Shown here: positions 28,423 to 38,382 of the stretch, piece after piece
Numbering within the stretch: the first letter of the stretch is position 1
How the letters are laid out: the number at the start of each line of letters is the position of its first letter
Assembly (NCBI RefSeq): GCF_000714815.1
Contig: NZ_JMIH01000014.1
Span: 744,001-808,000 of the forward strand
From: Anditalea andensis
GTDB taxonomy: Bacteria; Bacteroidota; Bacteroidia; Cytophagales; Cyclobacteriaceae
DNA length: 64,000 bases
Direction: 5' to 3'
Position numbers and translations under genes: made by a program
The notes under the pieces: generated by a model
Told to the model about the DNA's origin: nothing
What the model saw: the letters and a program-made list of their open reading frames with translations, nothing else
Database searches by the model: none

Positions 28423-29361
28423 TCAGTAAGCTGAAGGTAAGAATATCTCAGCGAGCATACACCTGGCACTTCCCCCACCGAGCTTTTCTATCAGCGGTAG
28501 GGGTGGTGCTATTATTTTGGTAAACCTCATGATTGCCTGCTTTTGGGCGATTTTCAAATGATCAAATGCAGTACGGGACATCACGGTAAATTTTTCTCCC
28601 CTTGCGTTCTTTACCTCCAGCATATTACCGGCAAAGGCATATTTCTGATGAACAGTGATTGGGATAATGAGTTTGCCAGACCGTATCAGATGATCTTTGA
28701 CGGTTAATCTTTCCTTTTCAGTTGCTATGCTCTCCAGACATATTATGGCTATATCTGTCCCCACATGCATCATTACATTGGTATGGTAGATAGGGGATTC
28801 AGCTCCCTGTACTGTCTGCAAGGTATGGAAGGTCACAAGTTCGTAACCGAGCAACTGACTCAGGTATTGCAAAGGTACTTTATGTGTTCTTTCAGATAAT
28901 CCTGCATACATGACCTGGTTTTCCCTGTCCAAGATTACGCTCCCTGTACCCTCTAGAAATTGATCATGGTCTTCAAAAAAGGAGAGATCAACAATTTCAT
29001 CTACGGTAAATTTCGCTTCGGCTAAGATATTTACTATATCGCTTCGCCTTTCCAGTCTACGGGAAGGCGAAGCCATGGGATAAAGTACCAGTCTACCATC
29101 CTCATGAGTAGAAAACCAGTTGTTTGGAAAAACCGCATCGGATTTTACAGGAACAGGTATATCTTCTACCACTATTACCTTGATATCATATGACCTGAGC
29201 ATATCGACAAAGCCGTCAAATTCCTGCCGAGCGATTTCATGCAGGTCAGCCACAGGTCTTTCATCCTGTTGCTGATAAAAGTTGGAAGCTGCCGTTTCAG
29301 GGTTAAATCCAAAATTCGCAGGCCTTACCATAAGCAAAGTACTACTGGTGGTTTCTGGCAT
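28423..29361 (-). CDS. ctlX: CtlX-type citrulline utilization hydrolase (amidinotransferase superfamily)
   Basis: The 312-residue protein matches the CtlX family of Bacteroidota: the opening LLMVRPANFGFNPETAASN, the middle NNWFSTHEDGRLVLYPM, EGTGSVILD, the histidine region YHTNVMMHVGTDIA and the nucleophile Cys near the C-terminus in GGSARCMLAE. These are the guanidine-modifying (arginine deiminase-like) fold residues. The family is predicted to act on citrulline or a related compound in ring-like urea-cycle variants. No other arginine or citrulline genes are nearby. Family membership is clear; the exact reaction is from annotation of relatives. Confidence 0.85.
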   Translation of the reverse strand: MPETTSSTLLMVRPANFGFNPETAASNFYQQQDERPVADLHEIARQEFDGFVDMLRSYDIKVIVVEDIPVPVKSDAVFPNNWFSTHEDGRLVLYPMASPSRRLERRSDIVNILAEAKFTVDEIVDLSFFEDHDQFLEGTGSVILDRENQVMYAGLSERTHKVPLQYLSQLLGYELVTFHTLQTVQGAESPIYHTNVMMHVGTDIAIICLESIATEKERLTVKDHLIRSGKLIIPITVHQKYAFAGNMLEVKNARGEKFTVMSRTAFDHLKIAQKQAIMRFTKIIAPPLPLIEKLGGGSARCMLAEIFLPSAY

Positions 29362-29436
29362 AGATGCGAAAATTTATAATTATGTTAAAAATCTCCTTAA
29401 TTGCCATGTTGATGAAACAATGGCGACTGGAAGACT

Positions 29437-30357
29437 TCATTTTCTGGTGTATTTGTAGAGGACAGGGGTGATTCGAAACCGTTGTTCACTCAGGGTAAAG
29501 AAACTGTTGCCATCTGGGGCAAAACCAATAGCTTCACCCTGTGGTTCCGGTTTGTAGGGAAGCATGGTAGGCTTTTTGGCCAAGGCTTCCTCTAAGGATT
29601 GTCCTTCCTCTCTGGTCCAATAGTAAACTGTCCAGTAATTTTTTATTAAAACCTGTGTTCCGTCAGCAGAGATGTCCCCTGCAGTAGACATCGTAATCGG
29701 CAAGGTCATCACCTTTTCCAGGACAATAGGGTCTTCTGTATTAAATGCTGACGCGGGTGCTTTATAAAGTACATTACTTGAATCTCTTTTACTTAGCAGA
29801 AACACATCCCCGTTCCAGGGATCTACCATCAAGGTTTCTGAATCTTTTGGTCCATCTGGATATTTTATGGTAAATTTTTCCGGTTCTATTTCCAGATCTT
29901 TCTGCAGCTTGTTAGGCTCCGCAAATCGATACAGGTAAAGCTCCTTATGATTGGAAGCATTATCCCCTATATCCCCTATATAGATATAATCCTTATTTTT
30001 TATCGGTCCCGGACCAATCGCTATGTCTTCAAAATCCCTGTTGATGGTATTTTTTAGTGTAATCCTACCTGCATAATCCCCTAAACTGTCCAGCAGGTAT
30101 ACTTCAGGGTCATTCCCGCTGTCATTATGGATGTACATGATTCCGGGGTGCTTACGGGAGACCACTATACCACTGGTTTCAGAAAGAAAAGCTTTCTCCA
30201 TCACGGCTACTTTTTTTCCAGAAGAAAAAAGTGAATCTTCAATATTACTGTTTAAGCGCAAATCAAATTTTTCCTGCACCCTTTCCGATATGATAAACGG
30301 AATAAGGGAAATCAGAAAAAAGAGCTTAAAGATCAAATCTGAAAACAATAGTCGCAT
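29437..30357 (-). CDS. exported beta-propeller-like protein, paralogue A
   Basis: The product has about 306 residues if it starts at Met at 30357 (MRLLFSDLIFKLFFLIS...), which gives a signal peptide; a start ten codons upstream is possible. The mature protein has repeated short strands and motifs GIVVSRKHPGIMYIHNDSGNDPEVYLLDS, NRDFEDIAIGPGP and YIYIGDIGDN (listed as landmarks) that recur almost identically in the gene at 30683-31627. The composition suggests a beta-propeller or SMP-30-like fold in the periplasm. I do not recognise a named family with certainty. Confidence 0.65.
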   Translation of the reverse strand: MRLLFSDLIFKLFFLISLIPFIISERVQEKFDLRLNSNIEDSLFSSGKKVAVMEKAFLSETSGIVVSRKHPGIMYIHNDSGNDPEVYLLDSLGDYAGRITLKNTINRDFEDIAIGPGPIKNKDYIYIGDIGDNASNHKELYLYRFAEPNKLQKDLEIEPEKFTIKYPDGPKDSETLMVDPWNGDVFLLSKRDSSNVLYKAPASAFNTEDPIVLEKVMTLPITMSTAGDISADGTQVLIKNYWTVYYWTREEGQSLEEALAKKPTMLPYKPEPQGEAIGFAPDGNSFFTLSEQRFRITPVLYKYTRK

Positions 30358-30682
30358 ATAAAAGCGGTTTTGCAAAAAGAAAGCCACAAATTATGAATTT
30401 GGTTCAAGTAGCAGCAAGATAATTTGTTAAATTATGTATTGATAATGGGAGTAACCTTGATTTAATTTTTTGGATATTTCCTGTATGTTATATTTGAAGC
30501 CCTATTCATCACTTTAGTAACTGACAATATTTTCCCTCTAACAAACGAAGACCTAGGAAAATTTAAGTATTATTCAGTCAATATTTAACATATTGATCTT
30601 GTTAAATAGACGTGATAGATAAGCTTTATACTTTAATGTTGGTGCCATTTCATATAGATCAATACAAAAACCAAAATAAAAG

Positions 30683-31627
30683 TTATTTCTTCTTATAATG
30701 ATATAATTCAGGAATTATTCCATTACTGAATTCACTTAAAGTATAATATCCTCCCAAAGGGTCAAAACAGATGGCCTCCCCCTGTGCTTCTACCGGATTA
30801 TAAGGCGCCAACTTTGGTGCTCTTGATAACATCTCTGTAAAATTCTCATTCTTTTCTCTTTCCCAGTAAAAAATTCTGTCATCGTTTTTGATAAGAACAT
30901 GCTCCCCATTTTGGGACACATTTCCCGCAAGCGCCCTTCTAAAAGAAAAATTTCCGGCATGCAACACAGTAAATCTCTGATCTATAGGCTGAGGATATGG
31001 AGCGACAAAAAGCATGGACCAAAAATCCCTTTTGGTAGCCAAATAGATATCTTTAGTTCCAGGATCTACCATTAAAGCTTCCACATCATGACTTTTGTCT
31101 GGATAATTAAAAATGATCTTGTCAAAATCCATAGAAAGGTCAGTAATTTTTCCTCTATGTGTCTCTTCAAAAAGTGGTTCTTTAAACCTGTATATAGTAT
31201 ATTCTTGATATACCTGATCATTATCTCCTACATCACCCAGATATATATAGTTTACCCCCGCTTCAGGTCCTGGACCTATTTCTATATCTTCCCAATCCCG
31301 GTTTATTATACCCGCTATTCTATAAGAAGCGACTGTCTTACCTGTTTTACTATCCAATAAAAACAAACGGCTGTCATTCCCTTTATCTTGATGCGACCAT
31401 AGATAGCCTGGATTTTTTCTGCTGTAGACAAGTCCCGAAGCTTCTAATAGTGTAGAAGCGCCTTTGCTTTCTCCTTCTGAGATAAACTGATCGGCAAAAA
31501 TTAAATCGCTCTCCTGATAGGTGGATTCAAATGGAATATGGGTGTGCCGTTGGTCCATAGGATTTTCTTCATTTGAAGAGCAGGAAAACAAAAGCAGCAG
31601 TAAATACCGATATTTAAAAATGGACAT
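30683..31627 (-). CDS. lipoprotein, paralogue B of the upstream-downstream pair
   Basis: The 314-residue protein begins MSIFKYRYLLLLLFSCSSN with a lipobox-like LFSC, so it is probably a lipoprotein, whereas its paralogue at 29437 has an ordinary signal peptide. Shared landmarks are SGLVYSRKNPGYLWSHQD, GNDSRLFLLDS, INRDWEDIEIGPGPE, YIYLGDVGDND and a closing GEAICFDPLGGYYTLSE. The two genes are about 300 bases apart on the same strand and arose by duplication. Function is unknown; a beta-propeller fold is likely. Confidence 0.65.
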   Translation of the reverse strand: MSIFKYRYLLLLLFSCSSNEENPMDQRHTHIPFESTYQESDLIFADQFISEGESKGASTLLEASGLVYSRKNPGYLWSHQDKGNDSRLFLLDSKTGKTVASYRIAGIINRDWEDIEIGPGPEAGVNYIYLGDVGDNDQVYQEYTIYRFKEPLFEETHRGKITDLSMDFDKIIFNYPDKSHDVEALMVDPGTKDIYLATKRDFWSMLFVAPYPQPIDQRFTVLHAGNFSFRRALAGNVSQNGEHVLIKNDDRIFYWEREKNENFTEMLSRAPKLAPYNPVEAQGEAICFDPLGGYYTLSEFSNGIIPELYHYKKK

Positions 31628-31635
31628 AAGGAAGT

Positions 31636-31668
31636 AAGTAAAAAGGATTCCCTTTTCGAGGAATCCTT
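31636..31668 (-). terminator. intrinsic terminator
   Basis: Read on the minus strand, AAGGATTCC (31668-31660) pairs perfectly with GGAATCCTT (31651-31643) over an 8-base loop and is followed by a T run. It lies just downstream of the gene remnant at 31678 and upstream of the paralogue B gene. Confidence 0.75.
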
Positions 31669-31677
31669 AAAGTATGA

Positions 31678-32022
31678 TTAATTACCTTGACCGAATGCTC
31701 CAAAATGAGCAGCAGGTCTAGGCGTAAGGTATGATTTTCCATTCACTTCATATGAAGCAAATCTTGGTTCGAAATTAGCGTTTCCACCAGTTAATGCAGG
31801 AGAACCTGGACTTAGTCTGAAATCTGCTTCACCCATAGGTGCTGTAGAACTACCTTCTCTAGCGGCTTCAATATTGAAACCTGATCCTAGCTGATAATTT
31901 ACGAACATAGGATTATTCTCACCTACACCCCCAGCTATATCAGTGATAGGTCTTGGTTGCCCACCATCTCTACCTAAAGTACCATTGGAAGGATAAAACT
32001 CTATTAATCCATTAGTATTGGA
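31678..32022 (-). pseudogene. C-terminal remnant of a larger surface or polysaccharide-related protein
   Basis: An open frame of about 115 codons ends normally at 31678 and is preceded by an in-frame TGA at 32023-32025; upstream sequence shows no continuation in any frame. The fragment contains LIEFYPSNGTLGRDGG, NNPMFVNYQLGSGFN and RLSPGSPALTGGNANF, a pattern typical of the last part of right-handed beta-helix or choice-of-anchor type exported proteins of Bacteroidota. An internal ATG (31906) could initiate a 76-residue product, but the sequence reads like the tail of a larger gene, and its own terminator is retained. Confidence 0.6.
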
Positions 32023-32270
32023 TCAATGAACTGGAGCTAATAAACCCTATTCAGGATTATAAAATTGTTAAGATCATTTTAAGTGAAAAATTATTCATGA
32101 TTTTGCTATATAACTTCTGATTCCTTTAACATGACGTTTGGATGTATGAGTATTGAAGGTACAGCCATAATCATGCACTCAGATTCCTGACCCCAAATAA
32201 ACAACATATTATGTATGGACATGATCATAACATAAGGTAATCCGTTTTCAAACAGCGTTTGAAGAAAACA

Positions 32271-32302
32271 AAAAAAGCCAGGTAAATGTCTGGCTTTTTT
32301 TT
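32271..32302 (-). terminator. terminator of clpC
   Basis: AGCCAG (32276-32281) and CTGGCT (32290-32295) form a stem flanked by A and T runs, so it can terminate in both directions; it lies 22 bases beyond the clpC stop. Confidence 0.8.
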
Positions 32303-32323
32303 AGGTATTAAAGACTTGATTGC

Positions 32324-34852
32324 TTATTTATCTGCATTTTCTTTTTTGGTAACCGTAATGCTAAGCGCATCCCCTTCTCCAGGATAATCTGCTATAATAA
32401 CATCTCCACTTACCAATTCTCCTTTTAGGATCTCTTCAGCTATGGCATCTTCAAGATATTTTTGAATGGCCCTGTTGAGTGGCCTTGCTCCATACTGCTG
32501 ATCATATCCCTTTTCTGATAGAAAATCTTTTGCCCTGTCCGTCAATTCTATCTTGTATCCAAGATCTGTAATCCTCTTGAACAGTTTGGCAAGGCTGATA
32601 TCAATGATCTCATGGATGTTTTCCTTTGTAAGTGAATTAAATACCACCACATCATCCAACCTGTTAAGAAATTCAGGACTGAATGCTTTTTTCAATGCAC
32701 TCTGGATAGTAGATTTCATTACATCATCCTGGTTCTCTATCTTGGCTTTAGAAGCAAATCCGATCCCCGATCCAAAATCCTTCAGGTCTCTCACCCCAAT
32801 ATTGGAAGTCATGATGATGATGGTATTCCTGAAATCCACACGTCTGCCCAATCCGTCTGTCAAAATACCGTCATCCAGTACCTGAAGCAGGAGATTGAAT
32901 ACATCCGGATGTGCTTTTTCTATCTCATCCAGTAGCACCACACTATAAGGCTTCCTTCTTACTTTTTCTGTAAGCTGGCCACCCTCTTCATATCCTACAT
33001 AACCTGGAGGGGCTCCTACCAGTCTCGATACGCTGAATTTCTCCATGTATTCAGACATATCTATTCTGATCAAAGCTTCATCTTTATCAAAAAGATAGGT
33101 AGCCAGCATTTTTGCCAACTCTGTTTTACCTACCCCTGTTGGTCCTAGGAATATGAAACTTCCTATTGGTTTTTTAGGATCCTTTAGACCTACCCTGGTT
33201 CTTTGTATGGCCTTAGTAAGCTTTTTGATAGCCTCATCCTGGCCCACTACCCTACCTTTCAATACCTGGTTCATATTAAGCAGCTTCGCACCTTCATTTT
33301 GTGCTATCCGCTTAGCAGGAATCCCGGTCATCATGGCTATCACCTCGGCTACATTATCTTCCTCGACGGTATAGCGTTTGGTCTTGCTTTCTTCCTCCCA
33401 TCTGGCCTTGGCACTTTCGAGCTGTTCCAAAAGTTTCTTTTCCCGATCCCTTAGCTGAGCCGCCTCTTCATATTTTTGGCTTTTTACGACCTTGTTTTTT
33501 TCAACCTTGATCTCTTCTACCTCTTCCTCTAACTTGATGATGTCATCAGGCACGTGGATATTATTGATATGGACACGGGCTCCCGCTTCATCTAAGATAT
33601 CGATGGCTTTATCCGGTAAGAATCTATCTGATATATACCTATCTGACAGATGCACACAGGCTTCTATGGCTTCTTTGGTATAATTCACATTATGGTGATC
33701 CTCATACTTATCCTTGATGTTTTCTAGGATCTGTACTGTTTCTTCTGGGGAGGTGGCATCCACCATCACCATCTGAAATCTTCTGGCCAATGCACCGTCT
33801 TTTTCTATATACTGACGGTACTCATCCAAGGTAGTGGCACCAATACATTGGATTTCACCCCTTGCCAATGCAGGTTTGAACATATTGGAAGCATCCAGCG
33901 AACCGCTGGCCCCTCCAGCTCCTACTATGGTATGTAGCTCATCTATGAATAGGATAACGTTTGGTGATTTCTCCAGCTCGTTCATGACGGCTTTCATCCG
34001 CTCTTCAAACTGACCCCTATATTTTGTTCCTGCTACCAAAGAGGCTAGATCCAAAGTTACCACACGCTTGTTAAACAGCACACGGGATACTTTTTTCTGG
34101 ATGATTCTTAAAGCCAGTCCTTCAGCGATGGCTGTTTTACCTACTCCGGGCTCACCGATCAGTATAGGATTATTTTTCTTTCTTCTGGATAGAATCTGGG
34201 CTACACGTTCGATCTCCTTTTCCCTGCCTATGATAGGGTCAAGTTTATCATCTTCCCCCATCCGGGTAAGGTCACGTCCGAAATTATCCAAAACAGGCGT
34301 TCGGGATTTTTCTGCACTGCCTTTAGAAGAGCTCGTGGAGCTGCTAGAAGAACCAAACAGCTTGCTGCTGTCCTCATCCGGATCATCAGCTTCAGCCCTT
34401 GATCTTGGATTCTGATCCGTCTGATATTCCAGCATTTCCTTTACTGCATCATAATTGGTATCAAATTTTTGAAGTATCTGGGTAGCTATATTATCTTCGT
34501 CTCTTAATATGGACAGCAGAAGGTGCTCTGTGCCTATTAGTTGACTCTTGAAGATTTTTGCTTCCAGATAAGTGATCTTTAATACTTTTTCTGATTGCCT
34601 GGTAAGTGGAATGTTGGCCAGGTTTTTTACATTGTGGTTGGCTGTACCTTTTACGGCCCGCTCTATGGCGTTACGTAAATCTTCTAACGGAACACCCAAC
34701 TTCTTTAATATGGAAACAGCAACACCTTCACCTTCTCGAATCATTCCGAGTAAGAGGTGTTCTGTACCGATGTAATCATGCCCTAACCGCAAAGCTTCCT
34801 CACGGCTGAGAGAGATCACCTCTTTAACTCTATTTGAAAATTTTGCTTCCAT
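32324..34852 (-). CDS. clpC: ATP-dependent Clp protease ATP-binding subunit ClpC
   Basis: The 842-residue Hsp100 protein has two N-terminal Clp repeats (about 1-145, e.g. [12 protein letters not shown] and [12 protein letters not shown]), the first AAA+ module with GEPGVGKT and [14 protein letters not shown], a middle region with a UVR-like segment ([16 protein letters not shown]), and the second AAA+ module with [12 protein letters not shown] and [14 protein letters not shown]. This is ClpC domain order. It unfolds substrates and feeds them to ClpP in the cytosol and takes part in stress response. The linker at about 150-180 is very Ser-rich ([10 protein letters not shown]). No ClpP or CtsR gene is adjacent. 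Confidence 0.96.
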   Translation of the reverse strand: MEAKFSNRVKEVISLSREEALRLGHDYIGTEHLLLGMIREGEGVAVSILKKLGVPLEDLRNAIERAVKGTANHNVKNLANIPLTRQSEKVLKITYLEAKIFKSQLIGTEHLLLSILRDEDNIATQILQKFDTNYDAVKEMLEYQTDQNPRSRAEADDPDEDSSKLFGSSSSSTSSSKGSAEKSRTPVLDNFGRDLTRMGEDDKLDPIIGREKEIERVAQILSRRKKNNPILIGEPGVGKTAIAEGLALRIIQKKVSRVLFNKRVVTLDLASLVAGTKYRGQFEERMKAVMNELEKSPNVILFIDELHTIVGAGGASGSLDASNMFKPALARGEIQCIGATTLDEYRQYIEKDGALARRFQMVMVDATSPEETVQILENIKDKYEDHHNVNYTKEAIEACVHLSDRYISDRFLPDKAIDILDEAGARVHINNIHVPDDIIKLEEEVEEIKVEKNKVVKSQKYEEAAQLRDREKKLLEQLESAKARWEEESKTKRYTVEEDNVAEVIAMMTGIPAKRIAQNEGAKLLNMNQVLKGRVVGQDEAIKKLTKAIQRTRVGLKDPKKPIGSFIFLGPTGVGKTELAKMLATYLFDKDEALIRIDMSEYMEKFSVSRLVGAPPGYVGYEEGGQLTEKVRRKPYSVVLLDEIEKAHPDVFNLLLQVLDDGILTDGLGRRVDFRNTIIIMTSNIGVRDLKDFGSGIGFASKAKIENQDDVMKSTIQSALKKAFSPEFLNRLDDVVVFNSLTKENIHEIIDISLAKLFKRITDLGYKIELTDRAKDFLSEKGYDQQYGARPLNRAIQKYLEDAIAEEILKGELVSGDVIIADYPGEGDALSITVTKKENADK

Positions 34853-34920
34853 TTATTTGATTTCTTAAATATTGTCGTTCTTTCGTTTAATGTAATGGAT
34901 TTTGCTGTAAAAACACAATC

Positions 34921-35592
34921 CTACCTCGTATTGTTCAATAACTTTTTATTAGAGGAAGCAATTATCTTTCTTGCATTAGGCCCTTCACAAAACATCAAAT
35001 CGATGATGCTAAGGTTAGGAACAAAGTCTAAGCCAAACAATTGCATGTATTCTGATGGATAATAGATATTTCTACGATCAAAAGACGTCTTGGGATGTAT
35101 TTTCCCACGAATATCTTTGATTTCAATTTTTTCCTTATACACATCAGTCAATTCCAAATTGACAGGTACACGCAAAAACTTGAGACAATATGTCAGTAGT
35201 TTTAAATTAAGCTCAAATAAGTAGTCTGAATGTCCGCTTATGATGGCTTCCAAATCAGGGAAAACATATTCGAAAAAAGGGGCTTTCCCATAGGCACTCT
35301 GTATTCCCCTAAGGTGTAATTTCTTCCAATTCTGGTCCTCGTCAATCAATATATCCTTATAAAAGACTTTCCTGTTCCCTCCCCGTACTGGAATACTCAA
35401 ATCACCCACCTTATTTGCCATCAATATCGAGGCCCTGTTCCGGTACGTCTGTTTCTGATAGTGGTCCTGATTTTCAATGATCAGGGTATCATACCCATCA
35501 ATCGCCACAAAAAATTCTATCGGAGGTAAATATAACAAATCCACCCCAATTTTTTTCAATTTAACATCATTCTCACTATCAGACATTTTCAT
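34921..35592 (-). CDS. WbqC family protein
   Basis: The 223-residue protein matches the WbqC family: YLPPIEFFVAIDGYDTLIIE, the segment QTYRNRASILMANKVGDLSIPV and YFPxxx-like ending DLMFCEGPNARKII. The family occurs in O-antigen or polysaccharide loci and in Bacteroidota chromosomes; its enzymatic role is unknown. A start at Met3 is possible. It lies 69 bases upstream of clpC on the same strand but with the clpC start between, so linkage is unclear. Confidence 0.8.
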   Translation of the reverse strand: MKMSDSENDVKLKKIGVDLLYLPPIEFFVAIDGYDTLIIENQDHYQKQTYRNRASILMANKVGDLSIPVRGGNRKVFYKDILIDEDQNWKKLHLRGIQSAYGKAPFFEYVFPDLEAIISGHSDYLFELNLKLLTYCLKFLRVPVNLELTDVYKEKIEIKDIRGKIHPKTSFDRRNIYYPSEYMQLFGLDFVPNLSIIDLMFCEGPNARKIIASSNKKLLNNTR

Positions 35593-35812
35593 TATCCATT
35601 TATGCTATACTTTCAGTTATGAAGGCCTTTTCGAAAAAGATGTAATTATACCTAATAAGCATATGATAAGGCATATGTGCTGCCTATACCCAACTTAAAC
35701 CTATCTCCCTGTCCCATTAGAAAGTTTTCATGAAATTACACTTATATTCCTATCATCGTCAGTGACCCTACATTCTATCAAACCAATCTTTGGTGCCTGG
35801 CTCCTTCCATTA

Positions 35813-36442
35813 TTAAACTATGTCGTCCACATTTCCCAAACCTTCTCTTACGATCACAATTTCCTCCCCCGTACAATCCAAAATGGTAGAACCAATATTA
35901 TTGCCATAACCACCATCTATGACTACGTCTACCATATCCCTGTATTTTTCATAAATCAGTTCGGGATCCGTGCTGTACTCGATCACGTCATCTTCATCGC
36001 GGATGGAGGTGGTCACGATAGGACCTCCCAGTTCTTTAACCAATATACGGGGAATAGAATGGTCAGGCACCCTGATACCGACTGTTTTCTTTTTACTGTT
36101 CAGCAGTTTTGGGACATTATTGTTGGCATTAAGAATAAATGTAAACGGTCCCGGAAGTGCTTTTTTCATTAATTTGAACACTGGTGTACTGACCGTCCTG
36201 GTATAGTCAGAAATATCACTAAGATCATAGCATATAAAAGAAAAGTTTTGGTCTTTTGGCTTTACCCCTTTGATCTGGCAGATTCGCTGTATCGCCTTCT
36301 GGTTAAATATATCGCATCCGATCCCATATACGGTATCGGTAGGATATATGATTATCCCGCCGTCCCGTAAGACATCTACGATATGTTGAATCCTTCTGGG
36401 ATCTGGATTTTCGGGGTAAAGTTTAATAAATTCTGCAGGCAT
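35813..36442 (-). CDS. Sua5/YciO/YrdC-family protein (threonylcarbamoyl-AMP synthase-like)
   Basis: The 209-residue protein has the YrdC fold landmarks GGIIIYPTDTVYGIGCD, KGVKPKDQNFSFIC, PGPFTFIL and VGIRVPDHSIPR, which bind ATP and threonine in the enzyme that makes threonylcarbamoyl-AMP for tRNA t6A. The length and sequence style match the YciO branch as well as TsaC, so assignment as the t6A enzyme is likely but not certain. It stands alone. Confidence 0.8.
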   Translation of the reverse strand: MPAEFIKLYPENPDPRRIQHIVDVLRDGGIIIYPTDTVYGIGCDIFNQKAIQRICQIKGVKPKDQNFSFICYDLSDISDYTRTVSTPVFKLMKKALPGPFTFILNANNNVPKLLNSKKKTVGIRVPDHSIPRILVKELGGPIVTTSIRDEDDVIEYSTDPELIYEKYRDMVDVVIDGGYGNNIGSTILDCTGEEIVIVREGLGNVDDIV

Positions 36443-36908
36443 AATAGGTCAGGTTTTTTCGATAAAAAAAAGAACAGCATAAATATAAGCAAAAAACGTA
36501 CGCATATATGGCCTGGACACTATATCATAGGCTCAAACTCACTAAATCAGCATTAGCAAAAGCCTTTGGTCACTATAGTTCCATAGATTCCTCCCTTTAC
36601 GTTTTTAGGATTTCATTATTTTGAGCGTAAGCCAAGAGCTGGTATATTATGGACAAGAACCCCATATACAGGCAGAGGAGGAGCATCGTACAGTACAAAA
36701 TAACAATTGATGCTCAAATGAGGATGTCCCTCCTACCATTGATCCCATTAAACAATTATAAAAAAATCATTTTGTCATTAAACTTTTTATAGCTCATCTA
36801 TATTAAAGGGTACGTAAGATTCCACCTATTGGCTGGAGAGCAGAAAGCAGATTCATTAAAATTGCCTACTTTTGGAAAACAAACCGAAGTCATACCGTTA
36901 AAAATATA
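36443..36908. other. 466-bp divergent intergenic region
   Basis: Between the YrdC-like gene and mltG. It carries a TACTTTTG box at 36867-36874 that may be the mltG -7 element. I see no ORF, terminator or repeat in the rest. Confidence 0.45.
36867..36874 (+). promoter_or_regulatory. possible -7 promoter element of mltG
   Basis: TACTTTTG fits the Bacteroidota -7 consensus TAnnTTTG, 34 bases before the mltG start. A TTG at the usual -33 distance is not seen, so confidence is low. Confidence 0.35.
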
Positions 36909-37946
36909 ATGAACGATAAAAAAACTAAAAGATATATAGTCGCGGTCATTGCCTTTACGATACTGGCAATCACCCTCTCATTCTATTTCTATCAGGGTTT
37001 TTTCAGCCCAAATGCCCTGATAGATAAAGACGAACCGGCATATGTACAAATACCACGAAATGCAACATTCCGTCAGGTCACTGATAGTCTGTTACAGAAC
37101 GATATCTTAAATGACATCTTAACATTCAGTTTTGTAGCCAAAGTAAGCGGTTATCAGGAAGACATAAAACCGGGATTATACAAGGTCGAACCCAAAATGA
37201 ACAACCACGATCTTGTAAAATTACTTATGTCCGGCAGACAGTCTCCTGTAAAGCTTACTTTCAATAACATCAGAACCAAAGAAGAGCTGGCTGAAAAAAT
37301 CACCCGGAACCTTGAAATGAGCACTGAAGATTTTTATGCTTTGCTGACGGACACCACGTATGTCAAAAAATTCGAGTTTGAGCCTGAAACGGTCATGAGT
37401 ATGTTTATCCCAAATACTTACGAAGTCTGGTGGAATGTGACTGCCGAGGGGCTGTTTGACCGTATGCATAAGGAATACGAAAAATTTTGGAATGAGGAAA
37501 GGACCCAAAGGCTGGCAAATTTAAATCTTAACCGCAAGGAAGTATCCACTCTGGCGTCCATAGTACAGGCAGAAACCCAAAAGGCGGACGAGCGGCCCCG
37601 GGTGGCAGGGGTTTACCTCAACCGGTTAAATCTGGGTATGGCCCTACAGGCAGATCCAACTTTGGTTTTTGCCCATCAGGATTTTGGATTAAAGCGGGTG
37701 CTAAACGTTCATAAGGAAATAGACAGTCCGTATAACACCTATAAAAACGCAGGACTTCCTCCCGGTCCGATCAATCTCCCTGATATAAGCGCCATCGATG
37801 CGGTGCTCAAATACGAGGACCATAATTATATGTACTTCTGTGCCAAAGAGGATTTTTCAGGGTACCATGCCTTTGCCGTAAATTATGATGAACACCTCCG
37901 TAATGCGCGAAGGTATCAGCAGGCACTGAACCAGGCTAACTATTGA
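36909..37946 (+). CDS. mltG: endolytic murein transglycosylase
   Basis: The 345-residue protein has one N-terminal membrane helix (about 9-28) and a periplasmic YceG/MltG domain with the catalytic Glu (E222) in LASIVQAETQKADERP and the motifs LNRLNLGMALQADPTL, PYNTYKNAGLPPGPI and YMYFCAKEDFSGYHAFA. MltG cuts nascent glycan strands and limits their length. The next gene starts 4 bases after its stop, so this and the thioesterase and YihY genes form an operon. Confidence 0.94.
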   Translation: MNDKKTKRYIVAVIAFTILAITLSFYFYQGFFSPNALIDKDEPAYVQIPRNATFRQVTDSLLQNDILNDILTFSFVAKVSGYQEDIKPGLYKVEPKMNNHDLVKLLMSGRQSPVKLTFNNIRTKEELAEKITRNLEMSTEDFYALLTDTTYVKKFEFEPETVMSMFIPNTYEVWWNVTAEGLFDRMHKEYEKFWNEERTQRLANLNLNRKEVSTLASIVQAETQKADERPRVAGVYLNRLNLGMALQADPTLVFAHQDFGLKRVLNVHKEIDSPYNTYKNAGLPPGPINLPDISAIDAVLKYEDHNYMYFCAKEDFSGYHAFAVNYDEHLRNARRYQQALNQANY

Positions 37947-37950
37947 AGAT

Positions 37951-38361
37951 ATGTTTAAAACAGCAACACAGGTAAGGGTAAGGTATGCCGAGACGGACCA
38001 GATGGGATATGTCTACTATGGAAATTATGCGGCTTATTACGAAGTAGGAAGAGTGGAAGCCATGAGAAACATCGGTTTTTCTTATAAAAAAATGGAAGAG
38101 GATGGTATCATGATGCCAGCTTTGGAAAACTACAGTAAATATTTCAAACCAGGAAGGTATGATGAGCTGCTGACCATACAGGTGACTGTTCGGGAAATGC
38201 CTGGGGTACGCATAAGGTTTGATTGTACCATATTGAACGAAGCCGGTGAAATCATCAATGAGGGCCACACCCTTTTGACCTTTGTCAAAAAAGACAGCCA
38301 TAAACCGTGCAGGCCTCCCAAGGATTTATTAGCTTTATTACAACCTTACTTCCAGGACTAA
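37951..38361 (+). CDS. YbgC-like acyl-CoA thioesterase (4HBT family)
   Basis: The 136-residue hotdog-fold protein has the 4HBT signature RVRYAETDQMGYVYYGNYAAYYEVGR with the catalytic Asp (D in ETDQMG), and TLLTFVKKDSHKPCRPP near the end. Such enzymes hydrolyse acyl-CoA thioesters in the cytosol. It follows mltG by 4 bases and precedes the YihY gene by 21 bases. Confidence 0.88.
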   Translation: MFKTATQVRVRYAETDQMGYVYYGNYAAYYEVGRVEAMRNIGFSYKKMEEDGIMMPALENYSKYFKPGRYDELLTIQVTVREMPGVRIRFDCTILNEAGEIINEGHTLLTFVKKDSHKPCRPPKDLLALLQPYFQD

Positions 38362-38382
38362 TTTTGGGATAAAAAATTAACA

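Noticed and set aside
32553-34809. Several plus-strand frames inside clpC
   Set aside because: They are shadows of the well conserved clpC frame on the other strand.
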